Assembly (NCBI RefSeq): GCF_047308265.1
Contig: NZ_JBKQWY010000007.1
Location: 275,392-339,391, forward strand
Length of the DNA: 64,000 bases
Reading direction: 5' to 3'
Source: Maricaulis sp047308265
GTDB taxonomy: Bacteria > Pseudomonadota > Alphaproteobacteria > Caulobacterales > Maricaulaceae
Under the pieces are notes generated by a model. It ran no database searches. It was given only the letters and a program-made list of their open reading frames with translations, and was not told the origin of the DNA. Positions 25,550 through 32,937 of the stretch are shown here, piece by piece. Made by a program: the position numbers and the translations under genes. Within the stretch, counting starts at the first letter, position 1. The number at the start of each line of letters is the position of its first letter.

Positions 25550-26629
25550 TCAGGCCTCCAGTGTCGCGCGCACCTGTGCTCGCAGAACATCGATGGGCGC
25601 GAGGCCCTGCGTTGTACGGAAGTGCCAATATGTCCATCCATTGCAGGAGGGAGCGCTTTGCAGCTGGGCACCGACCTGGTGAATGGACCCGGCCGTCTGT
25701 CCGGCGATTAAGGAGCCATCGGCTCTCACGCGCGCAGTGCGATGTCCTTTGGGGCAATACAGGGTGTCACCGGGCTTCACGAGGCCACGTTCGACCAGCG
25801 CTCCGAAGGGAATGCGTGGCTGCGCTCGTTTTGACTGGGTGACACTAAGCGCTTCGCTGGCCGCCGGCGAAATCGCGTGCAGTCGTTCGCGTGCGACATC
25901 GATATAGGTCTGGTCCCGTTCAATGCCGATATAGTGTCGACCGAGACGTTTAGCGGCGGCGCCGGTCGTGCCGGTGCCAAAGAAGGGGTCGAGCACCAGA
26001 TCGCCTGGATTGGTGGTAGATAGCAGGACACGGTGCAGAAGGGCTTCGGGTTTCTGCGTGGGATGGGCCTTTTTGCCATCCTCACCCTTGAGGCGTTCGC
26101 CACCGGAACAGATGGGCAGGGTCCAGTCAGATCGCATCTGAACCCCATCGTTCAGAGCCTTCATCGCGGCATAATTGAAGGTGGGTTTGGCCTCCTTGCT
26201 TTTCGCGGCCCAGATCAGGGTTTCATGCGCATTGGTAAACCGTGTGCCTTTGAAGTTCGGCATCGGATTGGATTTGCGCCAAATGATATCGTTGAGCACC
26301 CAGAAGCCGGCATCCTGCAGAATGCCACCCACACGGAAAATATTGTGGTAGCTGCCGATGACCCACAAACCGCCATTGGGCTTGAGCACACGGCGGGCCT
26401 CTTCCATCCATTTCCATGTAAAGAGGTCGTAATCGTCAAATCCGCCGATCTGATCCCAGTCATTATCGACGGCATCAACCTTGGAATTGTCCGGGCGGTG
26501 CAAGTCGCCACCCAGTTGAAGATTGTAAGGAGGATCGGCGAAGACGAGATCCACGCTCTCATCGGGAAGTGTTTTCATCACTTCCGAGCATTCTCCTTCA
26601 AGAATGACATCGACCGGCGTGTCCACCAT
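25550..26629 (-). CDS. ccrM: Cell-cycle DNA adenine methyltransferase, GANTC-specific
   Basis: Beta-class N6-adenine methyltransferase. The 359-residue protein has the catalytic motif ADPPYNLQ near residue 31, the target-recognition region, and the SAM-binding motif DPFFGTGTTG near 225, followed by the C-terminal extension of about 85 residues (GALVERGLVKPGDTLYC to WTYWHF, the RAMA domain) that is characteristic of CcrM and needed for DNA binding. The length matches the Caulobacter enzyme (358). CcrM methylates GANTC once per cycle and couples transcription to replication. Its own control region carries three GANTC sites (separate entry). rnhB lies upstream on the same strand. Confidence 0.98.
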   Translation of the reverse strand: MVDTPVDVILEGECSEVMKTLPDESVDLVFADPPYNLQLGGDLHRPDNSKVDAVDNDWDQIGGFDDYDLFTWKWMEEARRVLKPNGGLWVIGSYHNIFRVGGILQDAGFWVLNDIIWRKSNPMPNFKGTRFTNAHETLIWAAKSKEAKPTFNYAAMKALNDGVQMRSDWTLPICSGGERLKGEDGKKAHPTQKPEALLHRVLLSTTNPGDLVLDPFFGTGTTGAAAKRLGRHYIGIERDQTYIDVARERLHAISPAASEALSVTQSKRAQPRIPFGALVERGLVKPGDTLYCPKGHRTARVRADGSLIAGQTAGSIHQVGAQLQSAPSCNGWTYWHFRTTQGLAPIDVLRAQVRATLEA

Positions 26630-26643
26630 TCCGCACTCCTTTT

Positions 26644-26720
26644 GACTCTGTCCAAGCGAGTGTTGTCGTTAAACAGGGCTAACGGGGCGTTAAACACGAT
26701 TCCTTTTTCCACAGCGATTC
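26644..26720 (-). promoter_or_regulatory. ccrM control region: three GANTC sites and a CtrA-like box
   Basis: Within 77 bases upstream of ccrM lie GACTC (26644-26648), GATTC (26698-26702) and GATTC (26716-26720), all substrates of the enzyme encoded downstream. On the minus strand TTAA-N7-TTAG spans 26693-26679, seven of eight positions of the CtrA consensus TTAA-N7-TTAA. In Caulobacter, ccrM is CtrA-activated and methylation-sensitive through GANTC sites in its leader, so the arrangement fits conserved cell-cycle control; occupancy here is inferred. Confidence 0.7.
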
Positions 26721-26837
26721 GCTGCAAGCAATCCACCCCGATCCGATTTTTGTTCACCTGGACCGTGTTTCGGCCCCGGTATCTCCCCGTCCAGGCTCAA
26801 GCGCTTCACATGCAGGCGCCGGGATTATGGTCGAGCC

Positions 26838-27413
26838 TCATTCCGGGCGCCGGGCGGCCGCGACCGGCGCATAGCTCAGGCGATGAATGGGGCAGGGACC
26901 CCGTTCGGTCAAAGCAGCCTTGTGGACCGGGCTGGGATAGCCCTTGTGACCGGAAAAACCATAGCCGGGAAACCGCGCATCGGCCAGCACCATCAGATCA
27001 TCGCGCAGGGTCTTGGCGATGATGGAGGCCGCAGAGATAGCCGGTTCGCTCTGATCGCCCTTGATGATCGCCCGCGCGGGCAGGTCCAGATCCGGCGGAA
27101 CTATGTTGCCATCGATCAGGATTTTGGCGGGGCGCATGGGCAGGGCCCGTACAGCCCGGGTCATGGCGGTGAGGGTCGCCTGGAGAATATTGATGCGGTC
27201 GATCTCGGCGGGTTCGGCAATGCCGATACCAATCAGGGCCTCATCGAGGATGCGGGTATACAGCGCCCGGCGACGTTTGTCCGTCAGGCGCTTGCTGTCG
27301 TCCAGGCCTTGCAGGGTATGGTTTTGCGGCAGAATGACGGCGGCCGTGACAACCGGCCCGGCCAGGGGACCGCGCCCGGCTTCATCGACGCCTGCGTGAG
27401 TTAGATCAAACAT
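26838..27413 (-). CDS. rnhB: Ribonuclease HII
   Basis: Removes single ribonucleotides and RNA primers from DNA. The 191-residue protein has the DEG-type active site GVDEAGRGPLAGPV near residue 8, the LDDSKRLTDKRR motif, D in KILIDGN, and the SAASIIAKTLRD region plus FSGHKGYPSPVH. I start at the ATG at 27413 (MFDLTHAGVDEAGRG), as homologues begin just before the first strand; the frame is open to 27494. RNase HI is encoded at the start of the window, so the cell has both types. The adjacency rnhB-ccrM is common in Caulobacterales. Confidence 0.97.
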   Translation of the reverse strand: MFDLTHAGVDEAGRGPLAGPVVTAAVILPQNHTLQGLDDSKRLTDKRRRALYTRILDEALIGIGIAEPAEIDRINILQATLTAMTRAVRALPMRPAKILIDGNIVPPDLDLPARAIIKGDQSEPAISAASIIAKTLRDDLMVLADARFPGYGFSGHKGYPSPVHKAALTERGPCPIHRLSYAPVAAARRPE

Positions 27414-27511
27414 GATCGGTTCCGTTAAACAAATATCGGGGAATTTCTGAAACATTCGTCTCAACTTACAAGCACCTCGCTCAGAAGGTGCCAAGTGCAG
27501 GGACGGATGGG

Positions 27512-29914
27512 ATGCCGGGAGTGGACTACCGGTTGCTGACGATTGCCTTTATCGCAGCGGCTGTGTCTTCATTTGCGATCATGATCATGGCGGCGCGGGG
27601 AGCGCGGACCCGTGGTCGGGTGCGTGCGGCCTGGATTGCGGCGGCGGGTGCGGCCGTGGCTGGAAAGTCCTGGGCGCCGCTGTTTGTAACCAATCTCGCC
27701 CTGACCCACCCCCTTCTTCTGCCCCTTGATGACTGGCGCGTCAGCCTCAGTGTCGTAGTCGCCATGGCCCTGGGCGTGACCGGTTGGGCTGTCGCCATTC
27801 AGGGTGATCGCCCGCGCTGGTATGTTGTGGGCGGTGTGATTGCCGGGCTGGCGCCCGTGGCCGTCTCCTTGATGACCTGTTTGCCCTCCGGCGTGCTCGA
27901 TGAGATCGGTTCGCCCCTGTTTTGGGGGGTGATCGGCGGTGTGACCGTGGGGGCCCATGTTCTCGCCTTTGTCTGGATCCTGCGTCGACCGACGATCAAG
28001 CGCGGTGTCGCGGCGGGCATCCTCCTCACCCTAGGAACACTGATGGCCAAGCTTGTGGGCAATGCGACCACCGGCCAGGTCAGCGTGCCTCTCGATCAGC
28101 CGGTGTTAGCGGATCAGTCCAGCCTGTTGATCGCCTTTGTGATTGCGGTGACTACGATTGCCCTGGCGATTGTCGGAATTCTGGCTGCTCTCTTCGATAA
28201 CTCCATGAGCCATCGGCATGCCCGTGAGATGCGGCGGATGCGCCAGCTCAATGATGCCAGTTTCGAGGGCATTGTGGTTGTCCGCGATGGGCTGATCAGC
28301 GAGGTCAATAAGCGGTTTTGCGAACTGACCCAGCTCAAGCCGGCCGACCTGATCGGATGCCCGTTCCTCAAAGTCACCGCCGATTGCGATTCCTCACGCC
28401 TTTTGAGCGGAAGCCTGAGTGAGGAATCGGTGGAATGCCGGGTTCGTTGCCGTGATGGCTCGTCCGTGGCTGTCCAGGTCCGCAGCCGGCCAATCGAATA
28501 TGCCAGCGAAATGCTGCAGGTCTACGCCTTTCGGGATATTTCGAAAGAGGACCGCGTTCGCGCCCAGATGACGCATATGGCGCACCATGATGCGCTGACA
28601 GGCCTGCCCAATCGCATTGCGTTCCGGAAGGCCTTGGAAAAAGCACTGGACTGCGCGCGTCAGGCGGATGGTGAGGTGGCGGTTCTGTGCCTCGATCTCG
28701 ACCGGTTCAAGGAAGTCAATGACATCCACGGCCATGCCATGGGTGATGAATTGCTCAAGGCCGTTGCGGGCCGCCTGCTCGATGGATTGCCCAAGCATGC
28801 GATTGCCGCTCGACTGGGAGGCGATGAGTTTGCTGTGGTTATTCCGGATACGGATCGCGAAAACGCGCAGATCATCGCAGAGCGACTGGTCAATTCCGTG
28901 GGGTCTCCGGCCATTTTCGGCACCGTCCAGCTCAATGTCTCCTCATCTGGTGGCATCACCTATTATCCGATGAACGGGGAATGCCCCGAGCGTTTGATGA
29001 ACCAGGCCGACCTCGCGCTTTATCGAGCCAAGGGCCAGGGGCGTAACCGCGTCAGCGAGTATGATCCGGGTCTGGACCGGATCGTACAAGAGCGCCGGGC
29101 ACTGGAAACCGCCCTGTCAGATGTGATTGAGGAAGAGGGCCTGGACCTGCATTTCCAGCCCCAGCTGAAGCTGGGAACAGGTGAAATCTGTGGGTATGAA
29201 GCCCTGGTGCGCTGGGAGGATCCCGAACGCGGATTTGTACCGCCGAGCGAATTTGTTCAGCTGGCTGAAGAAACCGGCATGATCCTGCGCATGGGCCAAT
29301 GGGTGCTAGAACGCGCCTGTCGCGAGGCCGTGAACTGGACTGACGGAGCTTCGGTGAGCGTCAATGTCAGCCCGGCCCAGTTTCGCCAGGGCAATCTCGT
29401 TCTGGCCGTGCAAAGTGCGCTCAAGGCCACGGGGCTGGATCCGCGCCGTCTGGAAATCGAGATCACCGAGGGCGTGCTGATCGATGATGAAGAGCGTGCC
29501 CAACAAATCCTGAAACATCTGAAAGCGCTGGGTGTGGGCGTGTCGATGGATGATTTCGGTACGGGCTTTGCCTCGCTCAACTATTTGCGGGCCTTCCCGT
29601 TCGACAAGATCAAGCTGGACCGGTCCTTCATGTGTGGTCTCCACCGTGATCGCGAAGCGCAGATCATCGTCTCCTCCACCCTGGATCTGGCCCGCCAGCT
29701 GGGTCTGGGTGTGGTCGTAGAAGGCGTGGAGACGCTCGAGGAACTTGGAGCTCTGGGGGATCATCCCGAAGTGGTGATGCAGGGGTATCTCCTGTCCAAA
29801 CCCATGCGATCTGGTCGCATTGCCGGATTTGCCGAGGCTTGCGAGGAATTGCGGACCGAAATTCGCAATGTTGCCTCGGGCTGCGCACACCCGCAATCCT
29901 GGCAGATCGTCTAG
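27512..29914 (+). CDS. Membrane GGDEF-EAL cyclic-di-GMP protein
   Basis: This 800-residue protein has about seven N-terminal membrane helices (to about residue 230), a PAS-like sensor (about 240-345), a GGDEF domain with an intact RLGGDEFAVV motif, and an EAL domain with EALVRWEDP, NVSPAQF, EITEGVLIDD, the DDFGTGFASL loop, KLDRSF and QGYLLSKPM. Both catalytic sites look complete. The RxxD inhibitory site normally five residues before GGDEF is absent (PKHAIAARLGGDEF). It could make or degrade c-di-GMP; the intact EAL makes phosphodiesterase activity likely. ATG 27512 is chosen over a GTG at 27488. The stop overlaps the convergent radical SAM gene by CTAG. Confidence 0.95.
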   Translation: MPGVDYRLLTIAFIAAAVSSFAIMIMAARGARTRGRVRAAWIAAAGAAVAGKSWAPLFVTNLALTHPLLLPLDDWRVSLSVVVAMALGVTGWAVAIQGDRPRWYVVGGVIAGLAPVAVSLMTCLPSGVLDEIGSPLFWGVIGGVTVGAHVLAFVWILRRPTIKRGVAAGILLTLGTLMAKLVGNATTGQVSVPLDQPVLADQSSLLIAFVIAVTTIALAIVGILAALFDNSMSHRHAREMRRMRQLNDASFEGIVVVRDGLISEVNKRFCELTQLKPADLIGCPFLKVTADCDSSRLLSGSLSEESVECRVRCRDGSSVAVQVRSRPIEYASEMLQVYAFRDISKEDRVRAQMTHMAHHDALTGLPNRIAFRKALEKALDCARQADGEVAVLCLDLDRFKEVNDIHGHAMGDELLKAVAGRLLDGLPKHAIAARLGGDEFAVVIPDTDRENAQIIAERLVNSVGSPAIFGTVQLNVSSSGGITYYPMNGECPERLMNQADLALYRAKGQGRNRVSEYDPGLDRIVQERRALETALSDVIEEEGLDLHFQPQLKLGTGEICGYEALVRWEDPERGFVPPSEFVQLAEETGMILRMGQWVLERACREAVNWTDGASVSVNVSPAQFRQGNLVLAVQSALKATGLDPRRLEIEITEGVLIDDEERAQQILKHLKALGVGVSMDDFGTGFASLNYLRAFPFDKIKLDRSFMCGLHRDREAQIIVSSTLDLARQLGLGVVVEGVETLEELGALGDHPEVVMQGYLLSKPMRSGRIAGFAEACEELRTEIRNVASGCAHPQSWQIV

Positions 29915-31041
29915 AGGTCTGTGTCGAACAGCGAGGGCTGGCCATCCCCGCCCAAAGGGCGACGGAACTGGCTGCAATCGAGCGCGAGGCGCGGTGCTGT
30001 CAGTTTCAAGCGCCGGGTCGCGGTGCGAAACCGCTTGGCCAATAGCTGCGCAAAGGGCCCGCTTCCCCGACCGCGCTGACCCCAGCTGGCATCATATTCG
30101 CGACCGTTACGCATCTGACGCATGATCGACATCACATGGGCGGCGGCGTCGGGACGGGTGTCCGCCAGCCACTCTTTAAACAGGTCCTTGATCTCCAGGG
30201 GCAGGCGCAGCAGCACATAGCCTGCAGAGCGCGCGCCTGCTTTCTGGCCAGCCTCCAGAATGGCCTCCATCTCGTGATCGTTCAGGGCGGGAATGATGGG
30301 GGCCGTCATCACGGTCATGGGAATGCCCGCCTCTGACAGGGCTTTCAGGGCAGCCAGGCGTCGGTGAGGGGCCGCGGCGCGCGGTTCCATGTCGCGCGAG
30401 AGTCGACGATCCAGCGTGGTGATCGAGATGGCGCCCTTGGCCAGTCCTTTCGCGGCAAGGGGAGCGAGTATGTCGATATCACGCAGGATAAGAGCCGATT
30501 TGGTGATGAAACTTACCGGGTGCTGGTAGCGCGCAAAGACTTTCAACAAATTACGTGTGATCTCGCGTTCGCGCTCTATGGGTTGCCAGGCATCGGTATT
30601 GGCACCGATGATGATGGGTTTGGGCCGATAGGAAGGTCGGTTGAAGGCCTGTTCCAGGAGTTCCGCCGCATTGGGTTTGGCAAACAAAATCGTTTCGAAG
30701 TCCAGCCCGGGGGAATATCCCCAATACGCATGGCTGGGGCGGGCATAGCAGTAGACGCAGCCATGTTCGCAGCCGCGATAGGGGTTGATCGACTGGTCAA
30801 ACGAAATGTCGGGAGATGAATTGGTGGAAATGATGGAGCGCGACCCATCTTTCAATACGGTCGTTCGACGCTGTGGCGCTTCATCGTCTTCGGTCCACCC
30901 ATCGTCAAACGGGTCGTACTGGCGGTCTTCATAGCGCCCGGATGTGTTAGACCGAGCCCCCCGTCCCCGGGCCAGAGGGCGTGCTGGCTGTGGGGATCCC
31001 GAATGGGCGTTCAGGGCAAATCCACCGGAGGGCTCGGTCAT
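29911..31041 (-). CDS. PA0069-family radical SAM protein
   Basis: The protein has about 376 residues and carries the radical SAM cluster motif as CEHGCVYC (CX3CX2C), followed by ARPSHAYWGYSPGLDFET and the GANTDAWQPIEREREITR block typical of the PA0069 / spore-photoproduct-lyase-like group. The N-terminal 60 residues are charged and probably disordered (ARGRGARSN). The reaction is not established for this family. I use the ATG at 31041; a TTG six codons upstream is possible. It overlaps the stop of the GGDEF-EAL gene. Confidence 0.93.
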   Translation of the reverse strand: MTEPSGGFALNAHSGSPQPARPLARGRGARSNTSGRYEDRQYDPFDDGWTEDDEAPQRRTTVLKDGSRSIISTNSSPDISFDQSINPYRGCEHGCVYCYARPSHAYWGYSPGLDFETILFAKPNAAELLEQAFNRPSYRPKPIIIGANTDAWQPIEREREITRNLLKVFARYQHPVSFITKSALILRDIDILAPLAAKGLAKGAISITTLDRRLSRDMEPRAAAPHRRLAALKALSEAGIPMTVMTAPIIPALNDHEMEAILEAGQKAGARSAGYVLLRLPLEIKDLFKEWLADTRPDAAAHVMSIMRQMRNGREYDASWGQRGRGSGPFAQLLAKRFRTATRRLKLTAPRLALDCSQFRRPLGGDGQPSLFDTDL

Positions 31042-31098
31042 GGGTTCATCATGACTCAATTCCGGAACAAAGCAAGAACAAAATCTTCTGATTGGCGG

Positions 31099-31809
31099 TC
31101 AGTCAGTGGTAGTTGCACCGTCCGGTCGGAAATAGACCTGCTCCCTGTCCATCAATGCGAAACTGTCGCGCAGGGCGGCCATGAGATGGGCGTGGTCGGC
31201 CATACGCACGGGCCCCGTCAGATACCCTTCACTGTCCAGGCTTTCCTGGCGGGTCTGGCCGGAGATGAGGGAGTGGCGCCACAGCTCAACGCGAATGGCG
31301 TCGCTGTTCGACTGCAGGCCTTCGCTCAACGCCCGATAGGCATCGCGCAGGGCGATTTCGCCGGCGGTGATGTAGAGCTGGTCGAGATCATCGAGCAGTT
31401 TCTCCCGCGACATGGATTTCGGCTTGTACTTGCCGTGATTGGTCTTGGTTTCAATCAGACAGGCCTGCCAGCCTCCCTCGATGGCGCGCAAGAAAATCCC
31501 GTCAATCCCCTGCGGGCCCTTGCCTGGTTTGCCATTCAGCTGAATCCAGCCGCGTGACGCCATGATCAGTGCCGTCAGGGCTTCGCCAAAATTGCCCTGG
31601 TCGTCGGAGCGTACGAATTGTGCGTGTTTGGGGCCTGTGAATCGCAGACCCGGAGCCTCGAAATCGAGATGGGGCAGGGGCGCCCGTCTTTCGGGCTCGT
31701 TCGACGTCTTCTTCTCGTCTCTACCCCCAAAGGTCAGCCAGCGGGCCAGCCCGCCCAGTGCCAGGGCGAAGAGGGCGCTGATGCCGGCGAGGACGAACAT
31801 CTGTGTCAT
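31099..31809 (-). CDS. Membrane-anchored PD-(D/E)XK nuclease-like protein
   Basis: This 236-residue protein starts with one membrane helix (about residues 4-24), then a soluble domain. The segment GPQGIDGIFLRA followed by WQACLIETKTNHGKY has the D-x(13-16)-E-x-K layout of PD-(D/E)XK nucleases; upstream, SDDQGNFGEALTALIMASRGW is like the helix that carries an early acidic residue in such folds. No family name comes to mind. Its ATG overlaps the TGA of the uracil-DNA glycosylase gene (ATGA), so the two are translationally coupled, which suggests a role in DNA repair or processing. The start is the ATG at 31809; the frame is open further up inside the glycosylase gene. Confidence 0.8.
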   Translation of the reverse strand: MTQMFVLAGISALFALALGGLARWLTFGGRDEKKTSNEPERRAPLPHLDFEAPGLRFTGPKHAQFVRSDDQGNFGEALTALIMASRGWIQLNGKPGKGPQGIDGIFLRAIEGGWQACLIETKTNHGKYKPKSMSREKLLDDLDQLYITAGEIALRDAYRALSEGLQSNSDAIRVELWRHSLISGQTRQESLDSEGYLTGPVRMADHAHLMAALRDSFALMDREQVYFRPDGATTTD

Positions 31810-32708
31810 GTCGCTGAACCGTGTTCGAGGCGGGCCTGTATTTCGAGCAGATCCTGCCAGGCCAGGCGTTTGTCGGCCGGACGCCGCAACAGGTAGGAGG
31901 GGTGAAACACGGGCAGGGTCGCGATGGGCTGTCCCTCCGGATCGCCAGCCGGATTGCGGACCGCATACTCCGTCCATCGACCGCGCAGGCGGGTGATGCC
32001 CGTGCTGGAGCGCAGCAGGCTCTGCGCCGGCACTCCGCCCGCCAGAATGAGTATGTCAGGCTTCTTCAGAGCAATATGGCGTTCTGCGAAGGGTAGGCAG
32101 GTGGCGATCTCGTCCTGCGTCGGACTGCGATTGCCGGGCGGTCGCCAGGTCACGATATTGGACAGATAGACGTCATTATCGCTGAGGCCGATGGCTGCCA
32201 GCATCTTCTCGAGGAGATCTCCGGACGGACCCACAAAGGGCATGCCCTGCTCATCTTCTTCACGCCCCGGAGCCTCACCCATGATCATGATGCGCGCATC
32301 GGGATTGCCGCGCGCGAAGACCAGATTGCGGGCCGTGTGCTTGAGCGCACAGCCCTCGAACTTGGCCAGAATGGATTTGAGTTCGTCCAGCGATCGGGCG
32401 TGGGCGGCGGCGTCTCGCGAACTGGGCCCCGTCGCGCTCTGGGCACCAAATCCCGCGGCCCGCGCGGCCCCTGCCATCGCGGTCCTGCGTTCCGTTTGTG
32501 GCGGGCTGGCGGTGTCCGGTCGGTGCTGCGCGACGGGATCTGGAGTGTTGGACGCATTCCCGACGCGGGTATCCATCGCACCGGGACGCGGCGGTTTGGG
32601 GCGCACAATCGGCGTGTCGAGCTCGATACCCGCCTCCTCCCACCAGGCCAGGAGGGCTTTGAGGGCGCGTTCGTCCGATTGGGTCAGGGGAGTGCCGTGT
32701 GCTGCCAT
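31806..32708 (-). CDS. Uracil-DNA glycosylase, type 4/5 (DNA polymerase-related)
   Basis: Excises uracil from DNA. The 300-residue protein has a long low-complexity N-terminus (about 110 residues, Pro/Ala/Arg-rich), then the catalytic domain: GCALKHTARNLVF, the GEAPGREEDEQGMPFVGPSG motif, NIVTWRPPGNRSPT, and the C-terminal FHPSYLLRRP. These are the motifs of the thermophile-type family 4 glycosylases, which bind a [4Fe-4S] cluster; the cysteines GC and ATC are placed as in alphaproteobacterial members. Start at ATG 32708; an extension to 32801 overlaps the promoter region. It is coupled to the nuclease-like gene by a 4-base overlap. Confidence 0.93.
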   Translation of the reverse strand: MAAHGTPLTQSDERALKALLAWWEEAGIELDTPIVRPKPPRPGAMDTRVGNASNTPDPVAQHRPDTASPPQTERRTAMAGAARAAGFGAQSATGPSSRDAAAHARSLDELKSILAKFEGCALKHTARNLVFARGNPDARIMIMGEAPGREEDEQGMPFVGPSGDLLEKMLAAIGLSDNDVYLSNIVTWRPPGNRSPTQDEIATCLPFAERHIALKKPDILILAGGVPAQSLLRSSTGITRLRGRWTEYAVRNPAGDPEGQPIATLPVFHPSYLLRRPADKRLAWQDLLEIQARLEHGSAT

Positions 32709-32871
32709 TGTTGACGTGTACGTTAACGTAAAACCTTTGATCCGCGCGCATGCTCGGGTTACATAGAGGGTCGAACCTATGCCAAGAGGGCGGTGCTGCA
32801 AAACCTGCAGGGCTGTTTTTGCGAACTGGCATACAGAAAATCTGACCGCTGCCAGTATAAACAGGCGCGGA

Positions 32872-32919
32872 ACGGGCTGTAGAGTTAGAAGACACTATAG
32901 AGTTAGAAGATACGGGCTG
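32872..32919. repeat. Nested direct repeat upstream of etfD
   Basis: TAGAGTTAGAAGA occurs twice (32880-32892 and 32898-32910), and the pair is flanked on both outer sides by ACGGGCTG (32872-32879 and 32912-32919). The unit is A/T-rich in a GC-rich setting and lies directly before the etfD ribosome site GGGAGAGG, so it is in the promoter or leader. Confidence 0.75.
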
Positions 32920-32937
32920 ATCGGGAGAGGATGCGCC

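Noticed and set aside
25537..25557. Terminator between ccrM and the histidine kinase
   Set aside because: AGGCCTG/CAGGCCT can pair, but the stem overlaps the ccrM stop and is not followed by a T run on the minus strand, so read-through is likely.
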